Source of the DNA: CAWGOF01 sp963824225
GTDB taxonomy: Bacteria > Acidobacteriota > Polarisedimenticolia > Polarisedimenticolales > Polarisedimenticolaceae
Length of the DNA: 64,000 bases
Direction: 5' to 3'
Assembly: GCA_963824225.1 (NCBI GenBank)
Contig: CAWGOF010000003.1
Span: 2,294,001 to 2,358,000, forward strand
Position numbers and translations under genes: made by a program. The notes beneath the pieces were generated by a model. That model was not told the DNA's origin. It worked only from the letters and a program-made list of their open reading frames with translations, and made no database searches. Of the stretch, positions 1 to 7,735 are shown piece after piece. Every line of letters starts with the position of its first letter. Position 1 is the stretch's first letter.

Positions 1-1476
1 TCGATCGTCAACGGCGTTGCGATGGAGGGGCTCAACAACGCGGGCACGCTGCACCGGCAGTTCCTCGTCGTGCTCAACGACAACGGCATGTCGATCGGCC
101 ACCCGCAGGGCGCGCTCGCCAGCTATTTCGACAAGCTGCGCATCAGCCACCGCTTCGCCGAGATGAAAGACCGCGCGCACGAGCTGCTCAAGCACGTTCC
201 CGTGCGCTCGGCGATCGAGGACCTGTATCGCCGGCTGGGCGAGATGACCAAGGCCGCGCTCGACCATACGCACCTGTTCGAGCACTTCGGCCTGCTGTGC
301 CTGGGGCCGATCGACGGACACGATCTGCACGGCCTCGTCGAGATGCTCGAGGCGGTCAAGAACGTCGATCGCCCGCTGTTGCTCCACGTCAAGACGATCA
401 AGGGCAAGGGGTTCGACTTCTCGTCCGCCGATCCGACCACGTTCCACTCGCCGAAGCCGTTCAAGGTCAACGGCTGCCAGGTGGAGCTGAACTCGGGTGG
501 CCGCTCGTTCACCGCGGCGTACGCCGACGCGATCTCGGACCTGCTGCGTCGCGACCCGCGGGTCGTCACGGTGACGGCCGGCATGCCCGACGGCACCGGC
601 CTGGCCAAGGTGATCCCGCAGTTCCCGGACCGCGCATTCGACGTGGGCATCGCCGAGTCGCACGCGGTCGACATGTGCGCCGGGATGGCCAAAGTCGGTC
701 TCAAGCCGTTCGCCACGATCTACTCGACGTTCCTGCAGCGCGGGTTCGATCAGGTGTTCCAGGAGGTCGCGCTCCAGGGGCTGCCGGTGCGGTTCTGCAT
801 GGACCGCGCGGGCGTCGTGGGCGGGGACGGCGCCGTGCACCACGGGTTCCTCGATATCGCGTACCTGCGAGGGTTTCCGCGCATGGTGCTGCTCGCGGCG
901 ATGGACGAGCCCAACCTGCGGGCTGCGCTCGAGTTCATGCTCCAGTACTCGGACGGTCCGTCGGCCGTGCGCTATCCACGCGACACCGTGCCCACGCCGC
1001 CGCACGCCCGCGCGGTTCCACCGTTCGAGATGGGCCGGGCGAACCTGCTGGCCGACGGCGACGACTTGGCGATCCTGGCCTACGGCTTCCCGGCGAACCA
1101 CGCGCTCGAGGCGCGGGAGAAGCTGGCCGTGGCGGGGTACTCGGTCGCGGTGTACGACGCGCGGTTCGCCAAACCGGTCGACATCGAGCTGGTCGAGCGG
1201 CTCGTCGCGGCCGGAACGCCGATCCTGACCGTCGAGGACCACCACCGGATCGGCGGCTTCGGCGCGTCGGTCGTCGAGGCGTGCAACGACGGGGGTGTCG
1301 CGACCGAAGGGATCCAGCGCCTCGGGCTTCCGGACAGCTGGATCTACCAGGGCTCGCGCGCGAGCCAGCTCGAGGAGGCCGGGATCTCGGCCGACGGGAT
1401 CGCGCGGGCAGCCGCCGAGATCCTCGCCGCGACCCCGGGGCTGCGCCTGAAGCGGATGCGCTTCTCCGCGAGCTGA
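1..1476 (+). CDS. dxs: 1-deoxy-D-xylulose-5-phosphate synthase, 5'-truncated by the window edge
   Basis: Condenses pyruvate and glyceraldehyde 3-phosphate to DXP, the first step of the MEP isoprenoid pathway; a cytoplasmic, thiamine-diphosphate-dependent enzyme. The frame is open from base 1, and 491 residues remain of the usual 620-640, so about 140 N-terminal residues, including the first ThDP-binding motif, lie outside. Visible family landmarks are AMEGLNNAG and LNDNGMSI near the start, DRAGVVGGDGAVHHG in the pyrimidine-binding domain, and YDARFAKPVD in the C-terminal transketolase-type domain. The C-terminal tail is intact. An S46 peptidase gene follows on the same strand after about 70 bp with its own ribosome binding site, so no functional link is implied. 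Confidence 0.97.
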   Translation, partial: SIVNGVAMEGLNNAGTLHRQFLVVLNDNGMSIGHPQGALASYFDKLRISHRFAEMKDRAHELLKHVPVRSAIEDLYRRLGEMTKAALDHTHLFEHFGLLCLGPIDGHDLHGLVEMLEAVKNVDRPLLLHVKTIKGKGFDFSSADPTTFHSPKPFKVNGCQVELNSGGRSFTAAYADAISDLLRRDPRVVTVTAGMPDGTGLAKVIPQFPDRAFDVGIAESHAVDMCAGMAKVGLKPFATIYSTFLQRGFDQVFQEVALQGLPVRFCMDRAGVVGGDGAVHHGFLDIAYLRGFPRMVLLAAMDEPNLRAALEFMLQYSDGPSAVRYPRDTVPTPPHARAVPPFEMGRANLLADGDDLAILAYGFPANHALEAREKLAVAGYSVAVYDARFAKPVDIELVERLVAAGTPILTVEDHHRIGGFGASVVEACNDGGVATEGIQRLGLPDSWIYQGSRASQLEEAGISADGIARAAAEILAATPGLRLKRMRFSAS

Positions 1477-1544
1477 GCCGGCCCGTCACCATTGACCCAG
1501 GCGTTGGCCCGGGCGAACATGGGGCTTCCCCGATGGAGGTTCCC

Positions 1545-3743
1545 GTGCGCCCGATGCGGATCGCCCTGCCCCTCCTGTTTCTCGCGGGTCTCGCCCTCCC
1601 GGCCACGGCCGAGGAAGGCATGTGGATGCCGCAGCAGATCCCGCTCCTGGCCCGCCGGCTCAAGGACCTGGGGTTCTCGGGCGACGCCCGTGCGTTCGCC
1701 GACCTCGCGGGCCAGCCGATGGGGGCGATCGTCTCGCTCGGCGGCTGCAGCGCCTCGTTCGTCTCCCCCGAGGGTCTCATCGTCACCAATCACCACTGCG
1801 TGACGGGGGCGCTGCAGTACAACTCGAAGCCCGATAGCAATCTGCTGCGAGACGGATACCTCGCGCGCAGCCGCGCCGAGGAGCTGTGGAACGGGCCGGG
1901 ATCCCGCGTGCTGATCACGACGCGGGTCACCGAGGTCACGGAAGACCTGGGCCGGCGGCTCACGACCGGGCTGTCGGACCGCGAGCGCCAGCGGATCGTC
2001 GAGCGCTGGGAAAAGGAGCGCACCGCGACGTGCGAGGCCGGCGGCGCGCGCTGCCGGATCGCGGCGTTCTTCGGCGGGCTCGAGTGGTACGAGATCGAGC
2101 AGCTCGAGATTCGCGACGTGCGCCTCGTTTGGGCGCCGCCCAGCGGCATCGGCAACTTCGGTGGAGAGACCGACAACTGGCGCTGGCCCCGGCACGTCGG
2201 CGACTTCAGCCTGTACCGCGCCTACGTCGGACCGGACGGCAAGCCCGCGGCCCATGCCGTGAACAACGTGCCGTACCGACCGAAGCGCTGGCTCCGCATC
2301 TCGGCCCGCGGTGCCGACCCGGGCGACCTCGTGATCGTTGCCGGCTATCCGGGCTCGACCCGTCGACATCGCACGTATGCCGAGATCGATGCGCTCGCGG
2401 CGTGGGAGCTCCCGCGCTCGATCCGTCGGGCCGAGGAGCAGCTCGAGCTCGTGTCCGAGGTCGGCCGGGGGAAGCCCGACCTCGAGATCAAGCTCGAGCA
2501 GCGCAAACGCGGTCTGGCGAACGGGCTCACGCTCAACCGCGGGGTCCTCGAGGGGCTGATGCGCGACGGCGTGCTCGACCGCAAGAAGCGGCAAGAACGC
2601 GAGCTCGAGGCCTGGATCGCCGAGGATTCGGCCCGGCGCACGGAGTTCGGCGGGGCGCTGGCCGATCTCGCGGCGCTCGTCGCCGCCGACGTGTCGACCC
2701 GTGAGCGCGACGCCGTGTTCGAATCCCTGACCGGCGGCCGTGGCGGCCTCCTGTCCGCGGCGACGACGATCCAACGGCTGGCCGTAGAGCGGCCGAAGGC
2801 CGACCTCGACCGCGAGCCGGAATACCAGGAGCGCAACTGGCTACGCATCCGCGAGGGTCAGGAACGATTGCAGCGCAACCTCGATCGGGCCATCGAGCGC
2901 ACGTTCCTGCGCTACCAGCTCGACGAGGTCCGACGCCTGCCCGAGGGCCAACGCATCGAGGTGCTCGATCGCGCGGTCGGGTTGCGGCCGGGGATGAGCG
3001 CCGCCGACACCGAGCGGATGATCGAGGCCTACGTCGATCGCCTGCTCGCGGGAACACGCCTCTTCGACCAGGAGTTCCGCATGTCGCTGCTCGGCAAGTC
3101 GGTGGACGAGCTGCACGCGACGGGGGACACGCTGCTCGAGCTGGCAGCAGAGCTCGAGCCGCTGCACGTGCAGCTGCGCGAGGCCGACGACGAGCGCGCG
3201 GGTGCGCGGCTGCGGATCGTCCCACGATACATGGAGGCGCTGCGGGCCAAGGCCGGCGGGCTCGTCGCACCCGACGCCAATGGGACGCTCCGCGTGACGT
3301 ACGGGCGCGTGGCGGGTGTCGATGCGGCCGATGGGCTGACGTACAAGCCCCAGACCACGCTCGCCGGGATCGTCGACAAGCACACGGGAGAGGGCGAGTT
3401 CGCCGCGCCCGACCGCGAGCTCGACGCGATCCGTGCGCTGCGCGGTGGCAAGTCGAGCCCCTACGTCGACGCCGCTCTGGGTGACGTACCGGTCGATTTC
3501 CTGTCGACCGTGGACACGACCGGCGGTAATTCCGGGTCGGCGACGCTCGATGCGCAGGGGAACCTGTGCGGCTTGCTGTTCGACGGCACGTACGACTCGG
3601 TCGTGGCCGACATCCTGTACGACGGGACGAAGCGCTCGATCCACGTCGATTCGCGGTACCTGCTGTGGGTCTTGGCGGAGGTCGACGGGGCCACGGCACT
3701 CCTCGACGAGCTGGGACACGGAGCGCGCTCCGGGGTGCGCTGA
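1545..3743 (+). CDS. S46 family dipeptidyl-peptidase, exported
   Basis: A serine exopeptidase of the DPP7/DPP11 type, which removes N-terminal dipeptides from peptides in the periplasm. A signal peptide of about 23 residues (hydrophobic ALPLLFLAGLALP, cleavage after ATA) precedes the mature protein. The chymotrypsin-fold triad is in place: TNHHC at 82-86 supplies His, HVGDFSLYR gives Asp about 220, and GGNSGS gives Ser about 663. The family signature ETDNWRWPRH is also present. At 732 residues the length fits S46. GTG at 1545 was chosen because GGAGG lies 5 bp upstream; ATGs at 1533 and 1554 are alternatives. Specificity (acidic versus hydrophobic P1) cannot be assigned by eye. Confidence 0.93.
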   Translation: MRPMRIALPLLFLAGLALPATAEEGMWMPQQIPLLARRLKDLGFSGDARAFADLAGQPMGAIVSLGGCSASFVSPEGLIVTNHHCVTGALQYNSKPDSNLLRDGYLARSRAEELWNGPGSRVLITTRVTEVTEDLGRRLTTGLSDRERQRIVERWEKERTATCEAGGARCRIAAFFGGLEWYEIEQLEIRDVRLVWAPPSGIGNFGGETDNWRWPRHVGDFSLYRAYVGPDGKPAAHAVNNVPYRPKRWLRISARGADPGDLVIVAGYPGSTRRHRTYAEIDALAAWELPRSIRRAEEQLELVSEVGRGKPDLEIKLEQRKRGLANGLTLNRGVLEGLMRDGVLDRKKRQERELEAWIAEDSARRTEFGGALADLAALVAADVSTRERDAVFESLTGGRGGLLSAATTIQRLAVERPKADLDREPEYQERNWLRIREGQERLQRNLDRAIERTFLRYQLDEVRRLPEGQRIEVLDRAVGLRPGMSAADTERMIEAYVDRLLAGTRLFDQEFRMSLLGKSVDELHATGDTLLELAAELEPLHVQLREADDERAGARLRIVPRYMEALRAKAGGLVAPDANGTLRVTYGRVAGVDAADGLTYKPQTTLAGIVDKHTGEGEFAAPDRELDAIRALRGGKSSPYVDAALGDVPVDFLSTVDTTGGNSGSATLDAQGNLCGLLFDGTYDSVVADILYDGTKRSIHVDSRYLLWVLAEVDGATALLDELGHGARSGVR

Positions 3744-3752
3744 CCCCCCGGG

Positions 3753-4286
3753 TCACATCTCGTACAGCGTCCTGTCGACTGCGGGAGGCCGCAGGCGCCG
3801 GCTCAGCCGCTTGAGGCGACCGCTCGCGCGCGGGAGATCGTCCGTCGAGCCGCCTTCCCCCTCGCCGAAGGGGTCCTCCTGCTCGAGCGCCTCGCCGAGC
3901 TCGCTCTCGATGGCGTCGGGGTCCTCCCCCGCTTCCATCCGGCGAATCGCCTCGTCCATCGTCGTACCGAGCTGCAGGCCGGTCGCCCCGTAGAACCGGC
4001 GCATCAACCCGGCGACCTGGCGCGGATCGTTCTCGTCGACCCCCTCGGCGTCCCGGGCGAGCGTGTCCATCGCCTGGTCCATCCGGGCGTCGTCGACATC
4101 GTCGGCATCCGGCCCGGCCGATGTCGGCTCGGGCCGACCCTTCGACACGGCGAACCGCGACGTTCGTCGCTCGAGCTGTGGCCGGCCGCACCGTGGGCAC
4201 GCCGGGCGTCTCGAGGTGTCGACTCGCCGGGACAGGAAGCTGAACACCGTGTGACAGCTCCCGCAGTAGAACTCGTAGATCGGCAT
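3753..4286 (-). CDS. FmdB-type zinc-ribbon protein with acidic tail
   Basis: The N-terminus MPIYEFYCGSC starts a classical FmdB-family ribbon with Cys8, Cys11, Cys30 and Cys33, expected to hold one zinc ion. FmdB was named as a putative regulator of formamidase genes, but the family is widespread and its role is mostly unknown. After the ribbon (to about 45) the protein is unusual: a long, strongly acidic, Asp/Glu-rich stretch (about 60-150) predicted to be helical, then a basic segment near the end (GRLKRLSRRLRPP). At 177 residues it is about twice the normal family length. The gene converges with the S46 peptidase, leaving 9 bp between the two stops, and has its own upstream region. Confidence 0.8.
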   Translation of the reverse strand: MPIYEFYCGSCHTVFSFLSRRVDTSRRPACPRCGRPQLERRTSRFAVSKGRPEPTSAGPDADDVDDARMDQAMDTLARDAEGVDENDPRQVAGLMRRFYGATGLQLGTTMDEAIRRMEAGEDPDAIESELGEALEQEDPFGEGEGGSTDDLPRASGRLKRLSRRLRPPAVDRTLYEM

Positions 4287-4338
4287 GCGACCCCGGGCGC
4301 GGCCAAGCGACCGCCCGGGGAATCCTAGCAGGCGAGAG

Positions 4339-4364
4339 GAGGGCTATCCGATCGGATAGCCCTC
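4339..4364. repeat. Perfect 26-bp palindrome, candidate enhancer-binding site
   Basis: Half-site GAGGGCTATCCGA with its exact reverse complement and no spacer. It is centred about 107 bp upstream of the start point predicted from the sigma-54 promoter at 4433, where NtrC-type activator sites usually lie. It also sits about 53 bp before the start codon of the FmdB-like gene on the other strand, so it could be an operator for either gene. No T-run follows on either strand, which argues against an intrinsic terminator. A near-repeat, CGGTCCGAC followed by TCAC or CCAC, occurs at 4367 and again exactly 50 bp later at 4417. Confidence 0.6.
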
Positions 4365-4432
4365 GACGGTCCGACTCACCGAACGATTAGTCCCGCTGGG
4401 GCGAAAAGACGGGGATCGGTCCGACCCACTTG

Positions 4433-4448
4433 TGGCACCAGGCTTGCT
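4433..4448 (+). promoter_or_regulatory. Sigma-54 (-24/-12) promoter
   Basis: TGGCAC, five bases, TTGCT: the invariant GG and GC are separated by exactly 10 bp and nearly all consensus positions match. The predicted start is near 4459, only 10 bp before the ATG at 4469. It lies in a 345-bp gap free of larger genes. Two NtrC-type sigma-54 activators are encoded elsewhere in the window, so the organism uses sigma-54. Confidence 0.62.
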
Positions 4449-4468
4449 GTCTTCCGTACCACGACACG

Positions 4469-4645
4469 ATGAGCACCGAACGTCAGATGCCGCCCGACGA
4501 ATCGGCCCGCAGCCGCGACCGCGCGGGGGATCAGCACTTCCTGTCCCACGCGGTCGACGCGGCGATTCGCGCTGCGCTCCGGCGGGCCGATGCCCGCCGG
4601 AGCGAGCCCGAAGAGCGCACACGCAACGGGCTCAGTACAGCGTGA
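4469..4645 (+). CDS. Possible 58-residue protein (or small RNA region) behind the sigma-54 promoter
   Basis: A small reading frame starting MSTERQMPPDESARSRD, charged and hydrophilic, with a predicted helix around HAVDAAIRAALRRADARR and no signal peptide or membrane segment. No family is recognised. It begins about 10 bp after the predicted sigma-54 start point and has no Shine-Dalgarno sequence, so if translated it would be nearly leaderless. Its last 14 bp run past the stop of the convergent PDZ gene. The frame contains a 13-bp hairpin that could equally be the core of a non-coding RNA. Coding status is open. Confidence 0.35.
   Translation: MSTERQMPPDESARSRDRAGDQHFLSHAVDAAIRAALRRADARRSEPEERTRNGLSTA
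4575..4604. repeat. 13-bp inverted repeat with 4-base loop
   Basis: Stem CGCTCCGGCGGGC, loop CGAT, perfect complementary arm. It would be a very stable RNA hairpin within the transcript predicted from the sigma-54 promoter at 4433, about 115 bases from the start point, and also about 30 bp beyond the stop of the minus-strand PDZ gene. No U-tract follows on either strand, so a standard intrinsic terminator is not evident; it may protect or structure RNA ends. Confidence 0.55.
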
Positions 4646-5612
4646 CGTCGCGCCCGCGAATCGCCGAGCGCGCTTGTCGTTGCGCGGCGAGCGCTTGGCG
4701 ATAGGCCCCTCGGGCCTGGGCCATGGCGGCGCGTTGCGCGGCGTTCACCGCGCGAAACGCGGTCGCATGGCCATAGGCATACGAGCCGTCCCCGCTGGAC
4801 CGCCCGTTTCCGGACCGGTTCCACGAATCCCCGCGCTGGCGCCTGTCGGGGAGATCGGCCTGGACCTGCGTCCGCTTGCCATCGCGGACGAGATCGATCT
4901 CGACCGTCTCGCCCTCGTGGTCCGCGAGCGCGTCATGCAGCTCGCTCGCATCCTCGATCGCATCGCTCTCCACGCCGACGATCAGGTCGCCGACGCGGAT
5001 CCCGGCTTTCTCGGCCGCGCTGTCGTCGACGATCCGACCGACGAGCACCCCTCGATTGGGCGAGCCTCCGAGGTGCTCGCGCAGCTCGGGCGTCACGCCG
5101 ACTAGCTCGACGCCGAGGAGCGGCCGGTGCCACGCGCCGTGCTCCCCGTTCCAGCTCCAGTATTGCTTCCGCGGCTGCTCGCCGAGCTCGGCCGTGATCG
5201 ACTCGTGCTTGCCGTCGCGGACGATCTCCAGCCGGACCTTGTCGCCTGGGTCCTTCTTCCCGAGCGCCTCGCGGAGCCCGGCGGGGCCCCGGATCGTCCG
5301 ACCGTCGACCTCGACGATCACGTCGTCGTCCTCGAGCCCGGCCTCGTCGGCCGGCGTATCGTCCAGGACGCGCTCGATCCGCGCCCCGCCCGACTCGAGC
5401 CCGGTCTCTTCTTCGACCTGGACGCCCAGGTACGGGCGATCCGACTCCTCGTCGTCGCTCGTCGTGTAGACGTAGACGTTGCGAGTCGTCGTTCGATCTT
5501 CGTCCTTGTCCTCCTTCGACCCCGCGACCGACCGCGGACCCACGGCCGCGGCGAGAACGACCAGACACGCGGCTACCGCCGCCAGCACGTACGTCGACTT
5601 CGATCTTGCCAT
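4632..5612 (-). CDS. Exported protein with two PDZ domains, no protease domain
   Basis: 326 residues. An N-terminal hydrophobic segment (about 8-25) acts as signal peptide or membrane anchor, followed by a charged linker rich in Lys/Asp/Glu. PDZ 1 (about 60-145) contains RPYLGVQVEEE and PADEAGLEDDDVIVEVDG; PDZ 2 (about 162-255) contains RPLLGVELVGV and AAEKAGIRVGDLIVGVESD. The C-terminal 60 residues are Gly/Ser-rich, then Ala/Arg/Gln-rich and probably helical. The PDZ pairs resemble those of HtrA proteases, but no trypsin-like domain precedes them, so a binding or scaffold role in the periplasm is the likely function (inference). TGGAGG lies upstream of the ATG. Confidence 0.85.
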   Translation of the reverse strand: MARSKSTYVLAAVAACLVVLAAAVGPRSVAGSKEDKDEDRTTTRNVYVYTTSDDEESDRPYLGVQVEEETGLESGGARIERVLDDTPADEAGLEDDDVIVEVDGRTIRGPAGLREALGKKDPGDKVRLEIVRDGKHESITAELGEQPRKQYWSWNGEHGAWHRPLLGVELVGVTPELREHLGGSPNRGVLVGRIVDDSAAEKAGIRVGDLIVGVESDAIEDASELHDALADHEGETVEIDLVRDGKRTQVQADLPDRRQRGDSWNRSGNGRSSGDGSYAYGHATAFRAVNAAQRAAMAQARGAYRQALAAQRQARSAIRGRDVTLY

Positions 5613-5708
5613 GCGTAACCTCCAGGGACGTTTCGCCGAGTGGTACGCTCGGCGCCCGAAAAAGTCGCGGTCCGGGGGATGTCCCTAGAATGGGCGACGG
5701 AGGGACCC

Positions 5709-6578
5709 GTGCGCCGCCTCGCCGCTTGCCCCGCCTGCCGCCGGCAATACGACGCCTCGGCTCTCGCCGCGGGCGAGAAGTTCAGGTGCTACTGCGGCGC
5801 GACGATCGTGATCTCGACGGCGCGACCGCGCGAGGCGGCGGTCGTACGCTGCAGCAGCTGCGGCGGCCCGCGCGAGGGTCAGGCTGGCGCGTGCCGGTAC
5901 TGCCAGGCCGATTTCACGCTCCACGACCAAGATCTCGAGACCGTGTGCCCGTCGTGCCTGGCCCGGATCTCGAATCGGGCGCGCTTCTGTCACGACTGCG
6001 GCACGCGGATCGTGCTCGAGGGTATGGCGGGGCCGGTGACCGAGGTCGCGTGCCCGGGCTGCGGCCCGACGCGCAAGCTGCGCCATCGCGAGCTCGGCCG
6101 CGACAACACGCCAGCGCTCGAGTGCAACGGGTGCGCCGGGTTGTGGCTCGCCCGAGACGCGTTCGAGGCGCTGCTCGAGCGCGCCCGGTCGACCGCGGCG
6201 CCGACCCATGCGAGCGCCCGGAAGAGCACCGGGCCGGCCGGACGCGTCGAGCCCGTCGTGTACCGGCGTTGCCCGGTGTGTGCCGAGCGCATGAACCGGC
6301 AGAACTTCGGTCGCCGGAGCGGCTTCGTTCTCGACATCTGCCCGGATCACGGCGTGTGGTTCGATGCCACGGAGCTCGATGGCGTCCTGACCTGGGTTCG
6401 CAGCGGCGGTGAGAAGCGCGCTGACGAACGCGAGCGCGAGGAGCAGCGGGCCGCGGCGATGCGCGAGCGGTTCCGCATCGAGCCCCGGACGACCGAGGCC
6501 GCGCAGCGCCACGAGCGCAACGACTCGGAGGCCGCGGACTGGCTCCACGCCGTGGTCGACATCCTGTTCCAGCGCTAG
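5709..6578 (+). CDS. Multi zinc-ribbon protein with zf-TFIIB-type C-terminus
   Basis: 289 residues with at least five Cys-rich ribbons: Cys7/Cys10 with Cys27/Cys29, then RCSSCGG paired with CRYC, CPSC paired with CHDCG, CPGC paired with CNGC, and RRCPVC paired with DICPDHG. The last unit (CPVCAERMNRQNFG to GVWFDATEL) has the pattern of the bacterial zf-TFIIB family. The tail is charged and helical (EREREEQRAAAMRERF). No catalytic domain is seen; the role is unknown and probably binding of protein or nucleic acid. GTG at 5709 was chosen because GGAGGG lies 4 bp upstream and the first ribbon starts immediately after; ATG at 5679 is the alternative. It diverges from the PDZ gene at 5612. Confidence 0.8.
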   Translation: MRRLAACPACRRQYDASALAAGEKFRCYCGATIVISTARPREAAVVRCSSCGGPREGQAGACRYCQADFTLHDQDLETVCPSCLARISNRARFCHDCGTRIVLEGMAGPVTEVACPGCGPTRKLRHRELGRDNTPALECNGCAGLWLARDAFEALLERARSTAAPTHASARKSTGPAGRVEPVVYRRCPVCAERMNRQNFGRRSGFVLDICPDHGVWFDATELDGVLTWVRSGGEKRADEREREEQRAAAMRERFRIEPRTTEAAQRHERNDSEAADWLHAVVDILFQR

Positions 6579-6701
6579 ATACGTCGCCGTTACAACTGCG
6601 ACATCTCTTTACGGCGTTCGGGGCGACGTTCGGGCGGCCGGACCGTATCAACGTGTGGATCGGCGGGAATCGCGTTTCGATCCCGCGAAAAGGAGAACAC
6701 C

Positions 6702-7205
6702 ATGCGACGTGCTTCGATCCCGGTCCTGCTGATCGGACTCGTGCTGATCGCCGGTCCGGTCCTGGCCGGTGGAGCGGAGTGCCAGAGGAAGGCGGCCCAG
6801 GCCGCACGTGCAGGCAAGCCGTGCGAGATGAGCGCCGAGGACTGTCAGAAGTGGATGGCCGAGGCCAAGCAACGCCCGTGGCTCGGCGTCGATCTGGACA
6901 TCGACAAGGCGGCGGGCACGCTGACCGTCGTGAGTGTCGTTCCGGACAGTCCGGCCGAGCGTGCCGGTTTCCGCGCCGGCGACCGGCTCGTGGCGCTGAA
7001 CGGCGTGTCGTTCGGGCGCGAGAACGAAGACAAGCTCGCGTCGATCAAGAAGGGCCTGCGATTCGGCGACACGGCGACCTACACGGTGCGCCGGGACGGC
7101 GCAGAGCAGAAGCTGGCCGCCACGCTGACGCAGATGCCGGAGTCGGTCTACCTGGCGATCGTCGACGGGCACAAGAAGGAGCACGCGGAGGTGGCGTCTC
7201 GCTAA
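6702..7205 (+). CDS. Small secreted PDZ-domain protein
   Basis: 167 residues. Signal peptide of about 22 residues (PVLLIGLVLIAGPVLAG), a Cys pair (CQRKAAQAARAGKPC) and a further Cys before the domain, then one PDZ domain from about 57: RPWLGVDLDID, SPAERAGFRAGDRLVALNGV and a final TYTVRRDGAEQKL strand. There is no protease domain, so it is a PDZ-only periplasmic protein, the second in this part of the window. The start is well supported by AAAAGGAGAACACC before ATG. The Cys-rich N-terminal segment could form disulfides in the periplasm. Function is not known. Confidence 0.85.
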   Translation: MRRASIPVLLIGLVLIAGPVLAGGAECQRKAAQAARAGKPCEMSAEDCQKWMAEAKQRPWLGVDLDIDKAAGTLTVVSVVPDSPAERAGFRAGDRLVALNGVSFGRENEDKLASIKKGLRFGDTATYTVRRDGAEQKLAATLTQMPESVYLAIVDGHKKEHAEVASR

Positions 7206-7220
7206 GATCGGAGATCTCGT

Positions 7221-7248
7221 GGGGCCGACGTGGTATAGAGTCGGCCCC
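7221..7248. repeat. 9-bp inverted repeat ending at the start codon of the next gene
   Basis: GGGGCCGAC, a 10-base loop, then GTCGGCCCC, which touches the ATG at 7249. It lies 16 bp after the stop of the PDZ gene. It could attenuate or terminate upstream transcription, or hide the translation start of the DUF6265-like gene, which has no clear ribosome binding site. TATAGA in the loop could also act as a -10 element, giving a nearly leaderless message. Confidence 0.5.
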
Positions 7249-7731
7249 ATGAACCGACATGCGCTCGCCGGAACGGTCCTGATCGCGTGGCTGCCGCTCG
7301 CCATCTCGGCCGAGGATCCCCCGCCGCCGCCGAAGATCGCGGACCTGGGTTGGCTCGCCGGCTGCTGGTCCTCGAGGGACGGGGAGAAGGAGATCCTCGA
7401 GCAGTGGATGCGCCCCGGCGGCGACGCGCTGCTGGGGATGAGCCGGACGGCCGAAGGCTCGCGAACGCGCGAGCACGAGTTCATGCGTATCGTCGTCGAC
7501 GGCGAGACGTTGGCGTTCGTGGCGCACCCGTCGGGCCAGGCTCAGGCATCGTTCCTCCTGCGGTCGAGCGGTCCACGCGAGATCGTGTTCGAGAACCTCG
7601 AGCACGACTTCCCGCAGCGCATCGGCTATCGCAGCGAGTCCGCCGATCGGCTGAGCGCGTGGATCGAAGGCCGGCGCGGAGAGCGCGAGCGGCGCGTCGA
7701 CTTCACCTACCGCCGGACCGCGTGCGAGTGA
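7249..7731 (+). CDS. DUF6265-like exported protein
   Basis: 160 residues with an N-terminal signal peptide (LAGTVLIAWLPLAISA) and a short proline run. The mature part has the pattern LGWLAGCW, EQWMRPGGDALLGMSRT, IVFENLEHDFPQRIGYR, which I recognise as the DUF6265 family of small exported beta-rich proteins, probably lipocalin/THAP4-like in fold and of unknown biochemical role. Start at ATG 7249 because the signal peptide begins there; an in-frame GTG at 7219 would put a charged extension in front. The gene converges with the VOC gene, 4 bp between stops. Confidence 0.8.
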   Translation: MNRHALAGTVLIAWLPLAISAEDPPPPPKIADLGWLAGCWSSRDGEKEILEQWMRPGGDALLGMSRTAEGSRTREHEFMRIVVDGETLAFVAHPSGQAQASFLLRSSGPREIVFENLEHDFPQRIGYRSESADRLSAWIEGRRGERERRVDFTYRRTACE

Positions 7732-7735
7732 CCGC

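Noticed and set aside
297..1544. Long open frame running from inside dxs into the S46 peptidase
   Set aside because: The frame upstream of 1533 is Arg/Pro/Gly-rich, antiphase to dxs and has no domain. The signal peptide and ribosome binding site place the S46 start at about 1545.
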